Shown: one piece after another, positions 25,451-39,507 of the stretch
Layout: the number at the start of each line of letters is the position of its first letter
Numbering within the stretch: position 1 is the stretch's first letter
Translations under genes and position numbers: made by a program
Notes under the pieces: generated by a model
The model's database searches: none
Told to the model about the DNA's origin: nothing
What the model saw: only the letters and a program-made list of their open reading frames with translations
DNA from: Apteryx mantelli
Lineage: Eukaryota; Chordata; Aves; Apterygiformes; Apterygidae
Direction of reading: 5' to 3'
DNA length: 64,000 nt
NCBI RefSeq assembly: GCF_036417845.1
Contig: NC_089979.1
Coordinates: 29,632,958 to 29,696,957 of the forward strand

Positions 25451-27406
25451 CAAGTATTGGATTGACCAGACTATCACTTAGCAGTTTATATTCTGAAGAT
25501 TAAATCAGAATTTAGCTGTCAGGATATAAAATGAGAAGGCATTAGCTTTCCATATCAACTGGATAACATAGTCCTTTCTAAAAAAATAATAAATCAAGTG
25601 GTAAAAATAACATGGAACTTGCACACTGGTGACCATGATCTGACTCTTCTAAATGTATTAATAGACTGATTGTTAAATCAGTCATGGCTTAGTGTTCTCC
25701 TAATACTTTATTACTATTGTCCATACTTAAGCCTTATAAACATGGCTTAATCATATAATCATCATAGTGATGATTTTGTTAAAATGCTTAGTAATCATGT
25801 GTCTAATGAAATATTTCTAATACTTCTATGATAAATCTAATCATATACCAATTACTTCTTATCTACATGGTGGTTATATTTTTCTGCCTACAAAATGATA
25901 GGCAATATAAATGATACTCCATGAGTGGTGGTTTATATATAAGATCTTTATGAAAGCTACAAAATGCATAAAATCTAAAAACTGGTACTTCCATGCACAA
26001 GTGGACATATATCCAGGGGTTCAGGTTGGTTTCTTCTAAGTGCATTGAGGTTGCTACTTTCAAATTTTTTGTTTCAAACAAGATATAAGAGGAACTGTCT
26101 TCTTTCTGATTAGATAATGTATGGACAGACTTCTATATTCAGCCAGGAACTTCCCTCTAACTCAGGGCAAGAATCCTCATACTGCTCTTGACAGACATTC
26201 ATAAAATTCACCGCTTTGAGAAAGAAGCAATGAAACAACAGGCAACATGTGCTCCACTGTTTAGGATTGTCATTGAGAAGTCTCTAACTTAATGGAAGAG
26301 AAATGCATTGAGGCTTACTAAATACATGGAAACCTTCTCTGGCTCAGGAAGCTCCTGAGATGCAAATGACTGAGCCAGGGAGGATCCTCTAGGAATGTCA
26401 TAATTTTGCATAGTTCTTACACTCATCCCTAGGCATCTGCTATTGACCACTGTCAGAGACAGGAAACTGCAGCTGGATAGAATTCTGCTGTGATCCAATA
26501 TGACTGCTTGAATCAAACAAAAAAAACTTATTTCAGTAATTCTATGCTGTTTCAACCCTAGCTAGACGTCTAGGAAGTCTCTCTGTCACTTTGTTGAGCT
26601 ATTTCAGGGATCAGAAGTTTTGCAAAGTTCCCACATATCACCTGAGGCAAGGTAACCGCCCATGTAAACATCCTAACCTGTGGCAAATACAAAACAAAGC
26701 AAATTACCTTAGGAGTCTTTCATTGTGGCCAAGTTACAATGAATCACTTTGCAGTGACTGTAGACGATTGCACAAAAAACTACTGGAGCTCAGCTGACAG
26801 GTGGTATCTTTGCAGCATGCTCTAACTTGGTCTTCTGCCCAAGGATCTGCTCCAGAGACTTGAAGTGCTCTTCTATTGGAAGTCTGTCTGAAGGGCCTTG
26901 AATATCTCCTACTTGGTGCTTCTTTCTGATGACAATTTGTTACATTTTCTGTACTGTTTTGCAAAAAAAAGTGTATGTAGCTCACTGGAGCACTTTTCTA
27001 GAATATGTTTGAAATGATATAGTGTTACAACCTTTGTTCAGTTGACTGGCCTGAGATATTGCACCAGTGTCTGACAGCTATTTTCACAATATAAAAAAAG
27101 ATACTATTTTGACAAATGTTACATGTAAATGAAGAAATTATTTGAATAAATGTGTTTTGTCTTCCTTTAGAGTAAACCAAGGTCACTGAAATGAAGTTTT
27201 CCAAGGCACAAAAGGCTGTTAAAGCATTCAACTATCATATAAAGTTAACAGGGGCTAAGAACCCAGCTCATGCATGTACTTTTGAAAGCCACTCCCTGGA
27301 ACCAGTGTTAAGACAGAGTCAAGTAACATAGCATGGCTCTTAGAAGAACAAGAATCATGAAAAAAAACTGTTCTGTTTATGCTACTATAAATATTCTCAC
27401 ACAGAA

Positions 27407-27454
27407 TAAAATATATATTGTATATATCTTATATATTAACTATATATATATATT
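27407..27454. repeat. AT-dinucleotide-rich stretch
   Basis: Interrupted (AT)n and (TATA)n runs span about 48 bp within ANGPT1 intron 8. This is simple-sequence DNA, likely polymorphic in length. Confidence 0.75.
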
Positions 27455-29920
27455 ACTCTGGGGAAGAAGGAGGAGAGAAAGGAGGGGGTGAAAAAATAAT
27501 AGTTTTGATATAGACAAAAAAAAGTGACAGCTAATAAGATCATGGAGAGAAATGTGTGTTTTCCTTACATTTTTATTTTCAGCCTTGACTATAACCATAT
27601 CACAGTCTTGTGCTTCAGTTTATCTCAGCCTTTATTCCTGACATAAATATATTCAGTTCACCTCATAGAGATAAGAGGATCACCCAAACTGTCAAGATAG
27701 CTAGAAACCTGCATGTAGATTTCATATCATTCTTCATTAAAATGCTGTCTGTGATGCTGCCAAAACTAACAGGCAGTCTGATGACAGTCTGTACAGTTAA
27801 GTACATATCTTTTGGAAAAGAAGAGGGGTTTTCCAGAACCTGTTATCACTGCCACTTTTCTTGATCAATCTTCTTCTGTGACACAAAAGTGAAATCTACT
27901 TACTGAATAAATGTTTTGGCATTTAATTAAATTTCTGATACTTCTCAAGGAATTAGAAAGTCTGCTTCATGGAGCAAAGTACAGTGGAGTGTTTGAGGAG
28001 AACTCTAGCAGGGAGACCTATCTGCATTTTTTAAAGAGTTTGCATGATTAAGGTCTTTCTCTTTTTGAAGAACAATAAATTACTCAGTATTGAACAGCTG
28101 CTTCAATCACCCATCCCCAAAGACTAATTGTATCTCCTGTGATTTGTTCTATTCCTGATTTGCTCACCCTTTGGTAATTCAGCCCTTTCCTCCTTATTCC
28201 CTTCATTGGTTACCAGTATATTCCAAAATGTGATTTTCCTGTTGATTTACAGGGCGGCTGCAGCAAAATATATGTGAACCTTGTGGAATGGTTGTTCAAC
28301 AGCAGGCTGACCTTAGCAGGGCAATTGACCTGCCATGCAAGTCAGGACAGGCAAATAAACAAAACCCTCCTGCTCCCAGAATTAGCTGTCTGGGAGTAGA
28401 GGTGTTTCCAGGCAGCTCATGAATGATTCTGCATGTCAACACAGAGGCAACTCACATTTAGGAGTTCCTCTTGCTAGACTCTGACCTGCCTGGGAAGTAA
28501 CACATACTAATTTAGCATTGTCTTTAATGGGAAAAGTCCCTAATTTTAGTTAAAATCAACTGTTATTTCTGATCCATTATCTGATCCAGAACTACCTAGT
28601 TTACTTCTTTTGTTACAGGAATGGGAAGGTATTTTCTGATGACCTGTCTGCTGGAAGAAGTTTTCCGTGTTGACTTTTAATAAGATATCATTAGAGGAAG
28701 TAAGAACAGTTTTAGAAATTGACTCCTTAAACACTCTTCCCAACTGAATAATTTTCAATCAGCAAAAGGAGAATGAGAATATAGGTTGGGCATTTGATAC
28801 AAATTCCCTGTGATGGGAACCCATCTTCTGTCAGCAGATGATAGCCTTAGAGACTCATACACGCCTGAATGTGGCCTGAGTGGATCCAGCCAGAGTGCCA
28901 GTAACCACAAGTAATATCAGCTTAACAGTCTGATCCAAAATACTGAATAATTTATATGCTGTAGGATTTTTTCCAGGAAAGTTAGAAATCACTGTGGGAG
29001 ATTCTGACAAGATCAGATGAGAAGAAAAGGGCCTTTCTTGCTCATTCAGTCTGTGAACCAAAGAATTACAGTGCAAGTATTTTTGGTTTAATGTGGTGTG
29101 CTATAGAGATGGAAATGAAGTTGCCCAGTTGGGAACTCAGTATAAGCACCATTTCTAAGAGAAGAGGTAGAGGTTTAGGTGTCTGTATGGAGAGATGCTC
29201 TTAGATATTCCTCCTTCACAGTGGGGGCAACAAATATCAGTCACATACACTTCACTTGCTGGCAGCCAGCTTGATTTTGTGCTTTAAACTGTCCCAGTAT
29301 AACTTACTTCTCTGTTCTCCATCTCTGCTGACTCCCCTCTCTTTTCTTCTGCAATTCATCTCTGCTCAGAAAGGATATTGTTTTAAATGTTCCAGAATAG
29401 CTAAGTGTCACAATTTGAACAGGGGGGTTGCAATTCTAGTCTTTCATAGGTGAGAGAATTAGCCATTACATTAGCTAAGTTTATTACATTTATTAGCTAT
29501 TTTATTACGTTGTAGAAGACAGATAGCTAAATCATTGTAATGATTTCAATAATAGCATAATCCTCCTAGGTGAAATGATAAAGCCATACAAAATCAGGTT
29601 CTGACAGGCCTCAGAATTTTGGTATTGCTTTTAATCTTTACCTTTTATTGTCTATTTTCCCACCTTCTTCTTTTTCCAGCTGATTTCTCTCTCACTTCTA
29701 ATAAGGTTTTTTCCCCCTCCTTAATCTCTTAGTTTCTTCTCTCTTCTTTGCCTTTCTTGCTTCAACAATAACACTGACTTATTCTTTCCCTCTTGACATT
29801 GTCAGTTTGTTTGAATTGATTTGCAACAGCTTCAGTGCAGAAGTATACTGACTGCATCTATGAATCATCCCTTCCCTGCTGATCGGAATCTTGGAGTACT
29901 GGACTACCACAATATACATG

Positions 29921-29935
29921 AAAAAAAAAAAAAAA
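29921..29935. repeat. Poly-A tract
   Basis: Fifteen consecutive A residues on the plus strand lie about 135 bp downstream of exon 8 in the direction of ANGPT1 transcription. No retroposon body precedes it on the plus strand. In the ANGPT1 transcript it reads as a U-run followed by CATGTA. Confidence 0.75.
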
Positions 29936-30070
29936 GAGTAGGAGTAATAATAATAAGAGGCACTTTCACACAGTACTTGCACATCATGAGTGCCACTTCA
30001 CCCATAGTTGCTTTAGGAAAACAGAAAAGATTCCTGCCAACGTACCACATATTTTCAGAGCTGTACTCAC

Positions 30071-30201
30071 CTCCAGTTAGCATGAGTGCACATTTACACA
30101 TGCAGTTGTCGTTGTCAGCATCTTTAGTACTGAATTCAGCACCATGTAAGATAAGGCTACTCTGTTTTCCAGCAGTTCCACTGTGACCTTTTAAATAAAG
30201 C
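30071..30201 (-). CDS. ANGPT1: ANGPT1 exon 8: fibrinogen-like domain with the calcium-site region
   Basis: This 131-bp internal exon encodes 43 full residues with one split codon at each end. The translation starts LYLKGHSGTAGKQSS, continues through ILHGAEFSTKD and carries DADNDNCMCKCALMLTG. The acidic/asparagine-rich DADND segment together with the neighbouring cysteines forms the conserved calcium-binding and cis-disulfide part of the angiopoietin fibrinogen-related domain, next to the TIE2-binding surface. The acceptor is CTGTTTCAG followed by G, which completes the arginine codon AG|G from exon 7. The donor is GGAG|GTGAGT at 30,065-30,074. The phases match exons 7 and 9 exactly. Compared with the human protein as I recall it, the changes are conservative (GHT to GHS, GAD to GAE). 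Confidence 0.98.
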
Positions 30202-32490
30202 CTGAAACAGCAAGAGAAAACAATCAGTGTCACCAAAAGGAACCATAAAAGATCCAGGTCTCTTTCCACACAAGATTTGCCTTCTATGATGTACACACAG
30301 AAACCTCAGAAATGTCTTGGGTTTTGGTTCAACCTCCTTGTTGTTTCAGGTGTAGGATGAGGAAATTCAGGATGTTTCAACATATCTACATTAGGACATA
30401 GTCCCTGCCCCAAAACAGAACTGAGTACAAGGAGTTTACTCTGAAAAATGCGAAAGTGGAGGGAGTCAGAGACAGAAAAGAGAACAAGGAGAGGTGCCCA
30501 AAGATCTGGAAAACACTGATAGAATAATTGAGTATTTGAGTAGCTGGTGTCTCTGTTGTGGCACAGAAACATCACTCCCAGTTAATGGCAGCTGTGTTAT
30601 TAATCCCTGGCCCCTAAAGAGTATTTCAAAGACTTTCAGAATTTTTAATTCCACCAGTTACAGCCAGAGCCAGCAACCCAGTTCAATTCCTTCCTCTGCC
30701 AAAGCTGTCCCTGAATGATGAATGGAGAATAACTTAGAGCTCAAGCCACAAAAGTCTTCACAGCTTGCAACACTAAATACCCCTTTGCTTAACGAGCCTT
30801 GTCAGCTAGCTGGAACCACAACCATGAGCTAGGAACCTGAGCCCAGATCCAACACGTTTCACAGGCTATGTGATGCTCAGTGCAGCAATGCCCCAGGCTA
30901 AGCACGCACGCTGCAAGGATGCTGACAGAGGCACCTCTGTTCCACCAGGGAACAATGGGGGAGCTGGGCACATCTGACCTGAATTCACAGTAACAGGCAC
31001 ACGCACAGGGAAGTGCTGAAGAGAACGCTGCACACAAAGTTTTCTTTTGCCTCTGCTCTCTGTCTGAGAGACAGACATCACTGGGAGACTGACACACAAC
31101 CAAAACTACTTCCTGCTTATAGCTACCTAAATCAGATGTCTGAGCATGCTCATTCATATTTTTTCTTAAAACATTGCTGGAAGGGAAAGGTATCTATTGC
31201 CATAATAGCTCATATTCAGGAAGGATGAAACAAGATCTCAGTCTCTACTTGAGGGAGATGAAACCATAATGATCATGGCCCAGGGAGAAGCCCTAACCAC
31301 TGGAACAAGAAAAGGGGGGAAGGAGCATCCACCACCTGACTCATTAAAGCTCTGCAGGAGAAATACAAGAGCCATCAGGCCAGCAGCAAAGAACATGATA
31401 TGTAGTGGGATCGCCCACTCCACTGAAGAGAAGGTGAGAAACATCAGTTCTGCTTCTTCTAGGGTTATTGGAGAGGCAATAATACATCTCTTAAATATCT
31501 AAAGCAAAATTCATAAGGAGCAGAAGTAGGGCTTAAGTGTGCAAGACAGGAAAGGTGTCTCTTTCCTACTGGGATTAACATCTGGGAGTACTCTCCTAGA
31601 AAAAGTGCTCCCAGGCTTTTCCCACAAACACAGTGAACAAGGGGAGCAGTTATGAGTCATTACTTGCGGTTCCTGCCTCTTAGATAGCTGTTGTTTTTCA
31701 TCCAGTGACTTGGGATGAATAAAAAAACAAATGACTTTACTGGAATATCATTCTTCCATTTTTTTTCCTTAGATACCTAGCTGCAAAGTGGTCAGAGTGT
31801 CCACAGCAGGAGTAGGGAAGCATCTCTAACTCAGTTTAGTCTACACATTAGTGGTTAGGATGAAGACTTTCTTCTGAGATGAGGAGGAGATTTCAATAAA
31901 ACCCACTTCTCCCACAAAACTGTAGATTTGAAGCTTTCTTTGAGAGGAGGGGAAGGGATATACAGACACCATATGGCAGCTTTCCTTAATAAGTTCATGA
32001 CTACTGATTTTGTAGTCTTGCACACATCTTTGGGTGGATGGAAGACACAAATGAAACCAATCTGATTAAAGTTGTCATGGAACCTAGTTGCAGAAAAGCC
32101 TATTCTGAGAATCCCAGTGAGGTTCAGTAGGAGAAGGATGCTGAGTTACTGAGCCCTATCAAGATGGGAAGGAACAGAAAGAGCCCTTGCACCTCTAGAG
32201 AGTGTGAGAATCACACTTGCAGACTGATTTAAACTTCACCAAATTTTCAATTAATTTCTGTCTCTTTAAAAAAGAAGACACCAGCTGATAAGCATGAAGA
32301 TGTTAAAACAAAGGCACATTAAGAACTTGAAGAGAACTGTCAGGGCTATCTTTCCAAAGTAGTTACACCACATTCCTTCATTTGGTTTTAATGTTGCTTC
32401 TCACCTGATCTGAGCCTCATGATTAAATACCTTTTAATTTAATCCTTAGAGCAAATTTTATATGTAGACAAGTAGACACACAGACATAGA

Positions 32491-32520
32491 CACACACACA
32501 CACACACACACAAAAAAAAA
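32491..32520. repeat. (CA)11 microsatellite followed by poly-A
   Basis: Eleven uninterrupted CA dinucleotides run straight into a run of A, preceded by an imperfect GACACACAGACATAGA lead-in. It is a likely length-polymorphic marker in ANGPT1 intron 7. Confidence 0.95.
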
Positions 32521-35500
32521 TCCTTGGATTAATTATAAATACTGTGAACAGCCAAATACCTTTGGATAGCATAGAAATGCTAAGGCAAAATGTAAGCCAC
32601 ATAATAAAAGTTCATCAAGATTCCTAAATACTTAGCAAGGAACAACCTAGGAACAGAAATCATAAATGTCAACATCTTATGCTATTGTCCAATTACAATG
32701 CCAGTTAGCCCATAATCACCATGTTACTCTGTCAAAGGATGCCTATGTTTTGCACAAGTTTACTCTAAGAAGTAGTTTTGCTCATGCTCATTTCTTTGTT
32801 CCATACAAAAGAAAGGCTGGAATTAATCCCATCTTCATTCATTGGACTTTTGCCTTGTTTTGCAAGCTGTGTCTAATTTTTTGCAGAACAAAATAAACTT
32901 CCCTGAGATTGTGTTGATAGAAAAATTACTTTGTCACATGATATCTACAATCTGATTTTACACTGCCATACAGCCTCACTATATCAGCAACACCAAAGCT
33001 CACAGAAGTCTCATAAAGTCAGTATAAAAAGCTGGTACTGTTTACTTAAATCAGGAAAGACAATGCTGGCCAGATCATTTTATTAACAATCAACACTATA
33101 AAACCCACTTAGTCCAATAAAAAAATATTCAGATACTGGAAGAAAACAATAAAGAAATGAGCAATACTTGCTTTGCAATATTTTCCCCAAAGGGGTAGGG
33201 CATTAGGATTATTTACAAGTTTATACTCTTTCACTGATATTTTATAAACATTCTACTCAGCACAGATTTAGATCTTGCCAGTTATGCTTGACTTTCCCTC
33301 AACACCAATTGTCTGATAGGTCTCCAGTGACTTTACAAGGATAAAGCTTAGCTTAGTTGTAAACCTGAAGCAAGCAGCCCTGGTAAGGTCACCATCTTGC
33401 AGTGGTGTGCATATGAGCCATTGGGTCAAGGTGTAATCCCTTTGCTGTGAATCAGCCTCACCAATGGAGAGTTAGGAAAAAAATGATACCGTGGAGCTGG
33501 CATTACAACATCAAAACTGGGTCTGAAGGGGTTAGTTCTGCTCTTTCTGAGCTTTCCTTGAAGCCATGTGGGTCAATACTAGCCTGGCCTGAGGAAGCAA
33601 GTCTTCATAGCACTGTCCTGCCCTCTGTGGACTGAAGTGCCTGCTAACTCCCAGGTGGCAGCAAATATCTTACCATTTATGCACTCCTTTAAACAAATTC
33701 ACACAACCTGTTGTCACAAGTCACTTCACCACTCTGTATTTTGTCTTTTCCCTCTCTAAATCTGGAAAACTGAAATTCAGATACAGCTCAATAAATTTCT
33801 TTTATATCCTCAGATTCAGATTGGTAGGATTGAACCTTTAAACTAAACTCTGAGTAACCAGCAAGACTTAACTGCCATATCTTAGAAAAGATGGGGATTC
33901 AGGGTAGAGTTCCTCTTGGTTGTTCTGGAAGGAGACAAAGGAAAGTAGGTTAAAATAAAAAATATAGCTCATTTCAGTCAAAGGCCAGGAACAGTTTCTG
34001 GACTACACCTCCAGCCTTCCCACTTGCTCTCAGAAGGAAAGTTCTGAAGATCAAGGACAACGGTGGAAACATTATTCAGATTTCCAATTTAAGAGGGATG
34101 AGCAAAGCCAAGCTTGAATAAGCAAGAAGAACAAGTCTACATTAGCTACATACAGTGAAATTAAAATAGCAACAAATACAGCATTAGAAAATAAATCAAG
34201 AGTAAACAAGAGTATGAGAATATATTGCCGGTGTAATATATTAATTTCTGAGAATATATGATGACATATGCCATTCTTATGAAATTATAAGAAATTATGA
34301 GGAATACAGCAGACTGATAGCATTCATTTAGAGAACAGCAGCTTTCCATGTACTTAAGGAGAAACAGCACATTAAAAAAATTTGCAACTGCTACCTCTTA
34401 TCTAGCACGAGTGTTAGAAATTCCCTCGGCATTTTTTCCATATGATATTGTAGCATTGGCAGCTTGGGACCTATACAAACAGACGGTGAGGAAGAACTCT
34501 CTTAAGCTTGTTTTGCTTTTCACCATTCCTACCGTGTGACACAATTTGATTATCTGCAGTCCCTTGAAACCAAAACAAAGCATATTGTGTGGAAAGTATA
34601 GTTCTAAAAAAATGTTACATAAAGATCTGTTGGGCAGCCTAAAAAAATTATCACATTTACACGAGAAATTTTTCCTTTTGAAGTGATTATATCACCTGGA
34701 TTTCTTCTTTCAAACATAAACAGCTTAGCTCTGTTCACACAGTATTTGATGAGTTTTACAGATGAACCTGGGACAATTCCAAATACATTCTAAAACAGTT
34801 GTATATTACTGGAACACGCAGTTATAAAGATTTAACATGGAAAATGAGACATTAAAAAAGATAAGAAATAAAGGTAATCATTAATCCATGTAAAAGAGTA
34901 GTGTGTTAAGTGTTATTAAAAGTAAAAGAAATAGCTTCTGCTTCAATGTTTGCTTACAGAGCACTTGACCTCAGAAATAACAGAAAATAGATTTTTTTTA
35001 ATGGCACTAGTAAGAGGTCAGTAGGACTCCCAGCATGTAAACTTTAGCTATTTCTTTCTCTAAAATTTTTCTGTGAGAGCTTTTAGAGATCACTCAGTCC
35101 TTCACTTAAAGCAATGAAATAGCTAAGACATCTACAGTGCATACCCAGATTTGTAGGTGAAATAGTTTGTGCATAAATCAGCAAGTTTTATTAGCTCATA
35201 GCAAATATTAACAGCTACCATAAGAGATGTAGAGTATCACCTCAAATACCTTGATGTGCATGGTCTTAAGTATTTTAATGAGTTAAGATCCCACTTCATC
35301 ATTGCAATTTCCACTGTCACTGTACTGAAGATTTGGGCATAAATCTCTGGGACCTGGAATTCGTAACAGGAGTAAAGGCCTAAGTTTCTTAATCATTAAA
35401 TCGAGAGAAACAGGAGTCTCAGAATAGGATTTAAAAGATCCAACATGATGAATGGAGAGGGACACATCAAAGCTTGCCTTTGGAAAATACTGAAGAGGGA

Positions 35501-36334
35501 TGCCTCTGAATTCCCACCTCGCTTTTGTCTCTCTCTGTAGGCTAAAATGTCTCGCTCTGCTGTCCTGTTTATTCCACTTGGCTGGCAGAAAGGAATCCTG
35601 AATTCTGATCCTTCCTCAAGGGAGTGATTCTTAATTTTGACTGAAAGGGTCATTGAATAAAATGGATGAACAGGGATCAGAATTCTAAACCCAGGATTTC
35701 CTATTCTGAGTCCTCTCTTCAGTGGGTTTCCATTTTTCTCAGCTTCAATAGGAGGGGAGTGCACCTATGTCTGAGCCTTGCATTTAACCTGCTGGTCAGC
35801 ACATGTTCCTGTGTTGTGGGAATATGTCTACGCAGACAAGTACAGACATATATAAGCTCACGCTGTCTGTCCTCTGTGTTAGCCGTGTGAAAGGCACCTC
35901 CATTTTTACAGCCTGTAAGATTGCCATTATTCTGTCCTCTAGGCTTGAAACACCTGAGGTTGAGGAGGGAATTTAACTAACATTTCCCACTTACTGGGCC
36001 CTTAGACCTTTAATCTGTGGTTCATATCTGCTTAGGTTTCAAAAAAGGTAACTAAGAAGGAAATGCAATGTTAGTTGGCTTAGTTTGCTATGCGGTAACT
36101 AGCCAGCTGATTTTGGTGCTGATAACTCATACTGCAAAGTAGAAGTCCTAGAGAGGTGTTCAACATAGCACAAAATGATCTTCTAGAGGTGTTTATCTTT
36201 CTCCAGTCATTACAAAGATAGGCTGAAATGATCTTTGTGAAGTAGATAACTAAATTTTAGATAGCTTCAGTTTGGTAAAATGAACCCCAACCCTAAAAAT
36301 GATGGATTTCCTAAACAGTTGGGTAGACTTTTTA

Positions 36335-36410
36335 TGAATTGTGTTAGTTACCTCAGTTCCATTTACAATGATATTTAGGTACTTAAGTCCCTTTGTGAAT
36401 CAAAGCCCAC
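36335..36410. repeat. Possible arm of an old sauropsid palindromic repeat
   Basis: A segment with ATTTAGGTACTTAAGTCCC and then TTTGTGAATCAAAGCCC resembles the right arm of the interspersed 'taggcgcctaaatccctttgtgaatc...gccc' repeat common in bird and reptile DNA. The facing arm is not clear, so this is a weak call based on motif memory. Confidence 0.35.
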
Positions 36411-36496
36411 TGGCCTGGTTATTTAAGAAGACTCAATAAGAGGTTACGCTCAGGTTATTCTTTTAACTCTAGACATTAATTGTAGTAATAGTAAGT

Positions 36497-36520
36497 AAAA
36501 AACAAACAAACAAACAAAAA
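36497..36520. repeat. (AAAC)n microsatellite
   Basis: Five consecutive AAAC-type units with short A runs on both sides lie in ANGPT1 intron 7. Confidence 0.9.
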
Positions 36521-38246
36521 CTCCCCCAGACACAGATAGGAGCTTTCTTCTAAGGTCAGATTTTTGTTCAAAAATGTTTTGATTAATTATTGAGGGATCA
36601 CAAATCATTTATTTATAAATGAATAAAACATAAGCAGTGATATATATCTACTGAAGTAATATTAAAAGTCACTGGCTTCTTGCGAAGTTTCCCAATACGT
36701 TTTTTCCTCAACATGTTACAAAACTGTATAGTGTCTCCCAACAGTAACAGTTGTCTCTAAATAGCAAAAGCACTTCTATAATAAAGACATCTTCCAAATA
36801 CTTAATGATAGATACTGTGTGGTAAACAGGAGACAAAATCTAAATAACCGCTCTAGAATAAATCTGCTGTCACTGAGGCTGAAGCTAAAAAGACTGCCAA
36901 AATCTTGTTAAATGTGCAATTAAATATAATGTGGTGACTATCCAGAAAGCCTAACCCTGGTATTCAACCTTTTTAACTTATAATGATCCCATTAAAGTAC
37001 GAAGAGAAACATCCTCGTGTGTGCTAATTTGTAAATTCAATGAAAACATTGTCTCCTAGATAGAAATACAGCATCGTCCACCTGGGAGTTCCCTGGGAGT
37101 TTGAACTGTTCTGGGTTGCAGAGTGCATGGCAATGTAGTCAGAACTATTACCCTTAAGATTATGGTTAGACTGCCTGGGCACCTGTTTGCATCCTTTTTC
37201 TACATTAGGAGAAAAAGCTTCTGCCTAAACATAACCTACTTTTCCAGGGGAAAGTCTTTAACTTAGTTTTTAGGGCAGTGGTACTCTCCTAGTGAAAACA
37301 AACAAAATGAAGCCAAAACTCTAATAGTTTAAATAAATAAATCAAAATTGGGTAACTAACAAGAATGTAACAGAAGATGAGATAATAAGCAATCATTTGA
37401 AGCAAATTAAAAGCCACTATCAAAGAAAGAAGATTCTGGAGAAATAAAAGAAACTACATAGAGTGGAAGATGACAGACTTCTTAAATCACCTCACAAAAT
37501 CTGGAGGTTTACTAACTCGTTTATCAGCTCTGAGTTGCAATGACTGTTCACCACCTTTATTCCTGCCACTTCTAGAATGACTGACCTAAAAGTACTAACT
37601 AAATGAAGAAAGGAAGGTCACAGCTGGTTTTTGACTTCAGAAAAATAGCAATAATATCCAAAAAAACCCTAAAAACAATACTAATACTTTCCCATTTCTA
37701 ATTTTAGTCCAAACTCAAGCAGCAACGTACATGGTAAATTCATGGACTCTTTATATAATTTTATTTTGTTCCTAATAGAATTGGAACTCCGCAAACAGTA
37801 GGCATGATGGCTCTGTAAACTGTCAAAAACCTGAATAATAAAGTAAGTCATTCTGACAACTCAAACAGATTTTTATTTTGGCTCTGAACTTTCTTGCTGC
37901 CAGCACATGAAAATAATTTCCTCCCACAATTCTTTAAGAAAAATGTAAGACAAGATGACCTCCATATTTCTCCTCGCTCTGTAGCAATGACTCACTGCTA
38001 TAATTATTGAATTTGACATTACTGCAACTCTTTGCCCGTTCTCCTGTTGAGACAAGTGAAATGTGCCAGCCACTAATAAAGTCACATAATATTATTTCAC
38101 TATATTCAGAGTAAGAATATGCATCTTCCAATTTTAATGATAAAATGATAATATAACATACAACAATAAATCAATATAAATGCCTTTCCTTTAGAATTAC
38201 CTCAGTACAGCCTGTCTATGGGACACCAAACACTATGTGATGTTAT

Positions 38247-38281
38247 AGGTAGATCTAGGTAGATCCTAGGTTGTAGGTAGA
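38247..38281. repeat. Short imperfect tandem repeat (AGGTAGATCT-like)
   Basis: Successive units AGGTAGATCT, AGGTAGATCC, TAGGTTGT and AGGTAGAG give a 35-bp imperfect tandem array. It is simple-sequence DNA. Confidence 0.7.
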
Positions 38282-39487
38282 GTATACACTGCTAATGTAA
38301 AACCTTGTTTCCTCTCTGAAGAGCTCTGTGCTTGTGCTAATTTTATCTTGTGTTAGAACTACTCATACCTGACAGGTCACAGGAGAGAAACCTGACAGAA
38401 GAGGATGCTTTAATTACGCAGGCTGAGGTGTGGGTGTTGGTTCATATCTATCGATGTATGAGAAACACTAGCACATGTTGCATCAAGCGGCCCAATAGGT
38501 TAGTGGGCCTTGCTGTTGTACTGCATTTGAGTTTACAGAAATAATGGAACAGATTTGAATTTTCATATTTTAAATTCCTTCTCTAGCAATTGACTTAGGT
38601 GCCGTACTCCTTGGAATGAGGTTTAATGAGCAGAGATAATTAAAAGACATCCAGCTCTACTGTCAGACAATTTTTTTCTACCATAAGGCAAATGGCCTGT
38701 CATATTGCTGTATGCAGAATTGTCAAAATTTACAAAAAAATGTTTAAAAATATGTTTATTCTGGACAGCAAACAAGCAAACATATGCTTCTACTGCTTGA
38801 AATACGTGCTACAGAAGCCACAGAAACATTCACTGCAGCAGCGTGAGTTACTAGGCTTGGAGCTGATGTCAGTAACGTAGTGGTGATGGAAAAGAAACAT
38901 ATGGCAACTCTGTTTTTTTACTGCTAACAGGGACAGGAACACATTTAAAGGCTACCATGACAATGATGTGTTGAACAGAGCTAATTCCCTATACTCTAAT
39001 CTCTCACAAAACAAAGCACAGAAGAAATACATTAATCTGATACTACCATTTTCTGTTAAAACTATTTTTCAACACAATACTTTCATTAAAATAAAATCAC
39101 CAACCATATTTTTTAATGGAAACTTAAAACTAAACTTTTTGGTTTTCTGATTTATTACTTTTTTTAATAATTAAAAGTTAAAATCTTCCTATGGAAGGAA
39201 AAAAAAAATTCTCACTATCCAACCAGCTCAGTCAATCTATATTAAATATATCCTAAAATATATTTATTCCTGTTAAGATATTCCTGTTCCTACAGGAACT
39301 ACTTTTGTCCTGATTCATGGCTATATAACACATACTGTGTTCATTTAGGAAGAAAAGGGACTGTATTAATTTCAAACTTAAAATAACTGGAGATGATCAA
39401 TGTTTTAGACAGAGATATAAACACTGAACATACCTTGAGATGATAATGCAAATTGTTTTGATAGTGTTGAAGATGGATGAACTTCTT

Positions 39488-39507
39488 AAAAAATAAAATA
39501 AAATAAT
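39488..39507. repeat. (AAAAT)n short repeat
   Basis: AAAATAAAATAAAATAAT-type sequence covers about four 5-bp units within ANGPT1 intron 7. Confidence 0.75.

Larger units (their letters stand above)
19303..30070 (-). other. ANGPT1: ANGPT1 intron 8
   Basis: This is the 10.8-kb intron between the GTGAGT donor at 30,065-30,070 and the TTTCAG acceptor at 19,303-19,308. It is AT-rich and has no other coding exon that I can support. Besides a 28-bp tandem duplication (19,826-19,881), an ancient CR1 remnant (about 24.9-25.45 kb), an AT dinucleotide stretch and a poly-A run, I see nothing definable in it. Confidence 0.9.

Noticed and set aside
29904-30296. 130-codon minus-strand open frame taken as a complete gene
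   Set aside because: Only the middle 43 residues are coding (ANGPT1 exon 8); both ends are intron read-through beyond clear splice sites.
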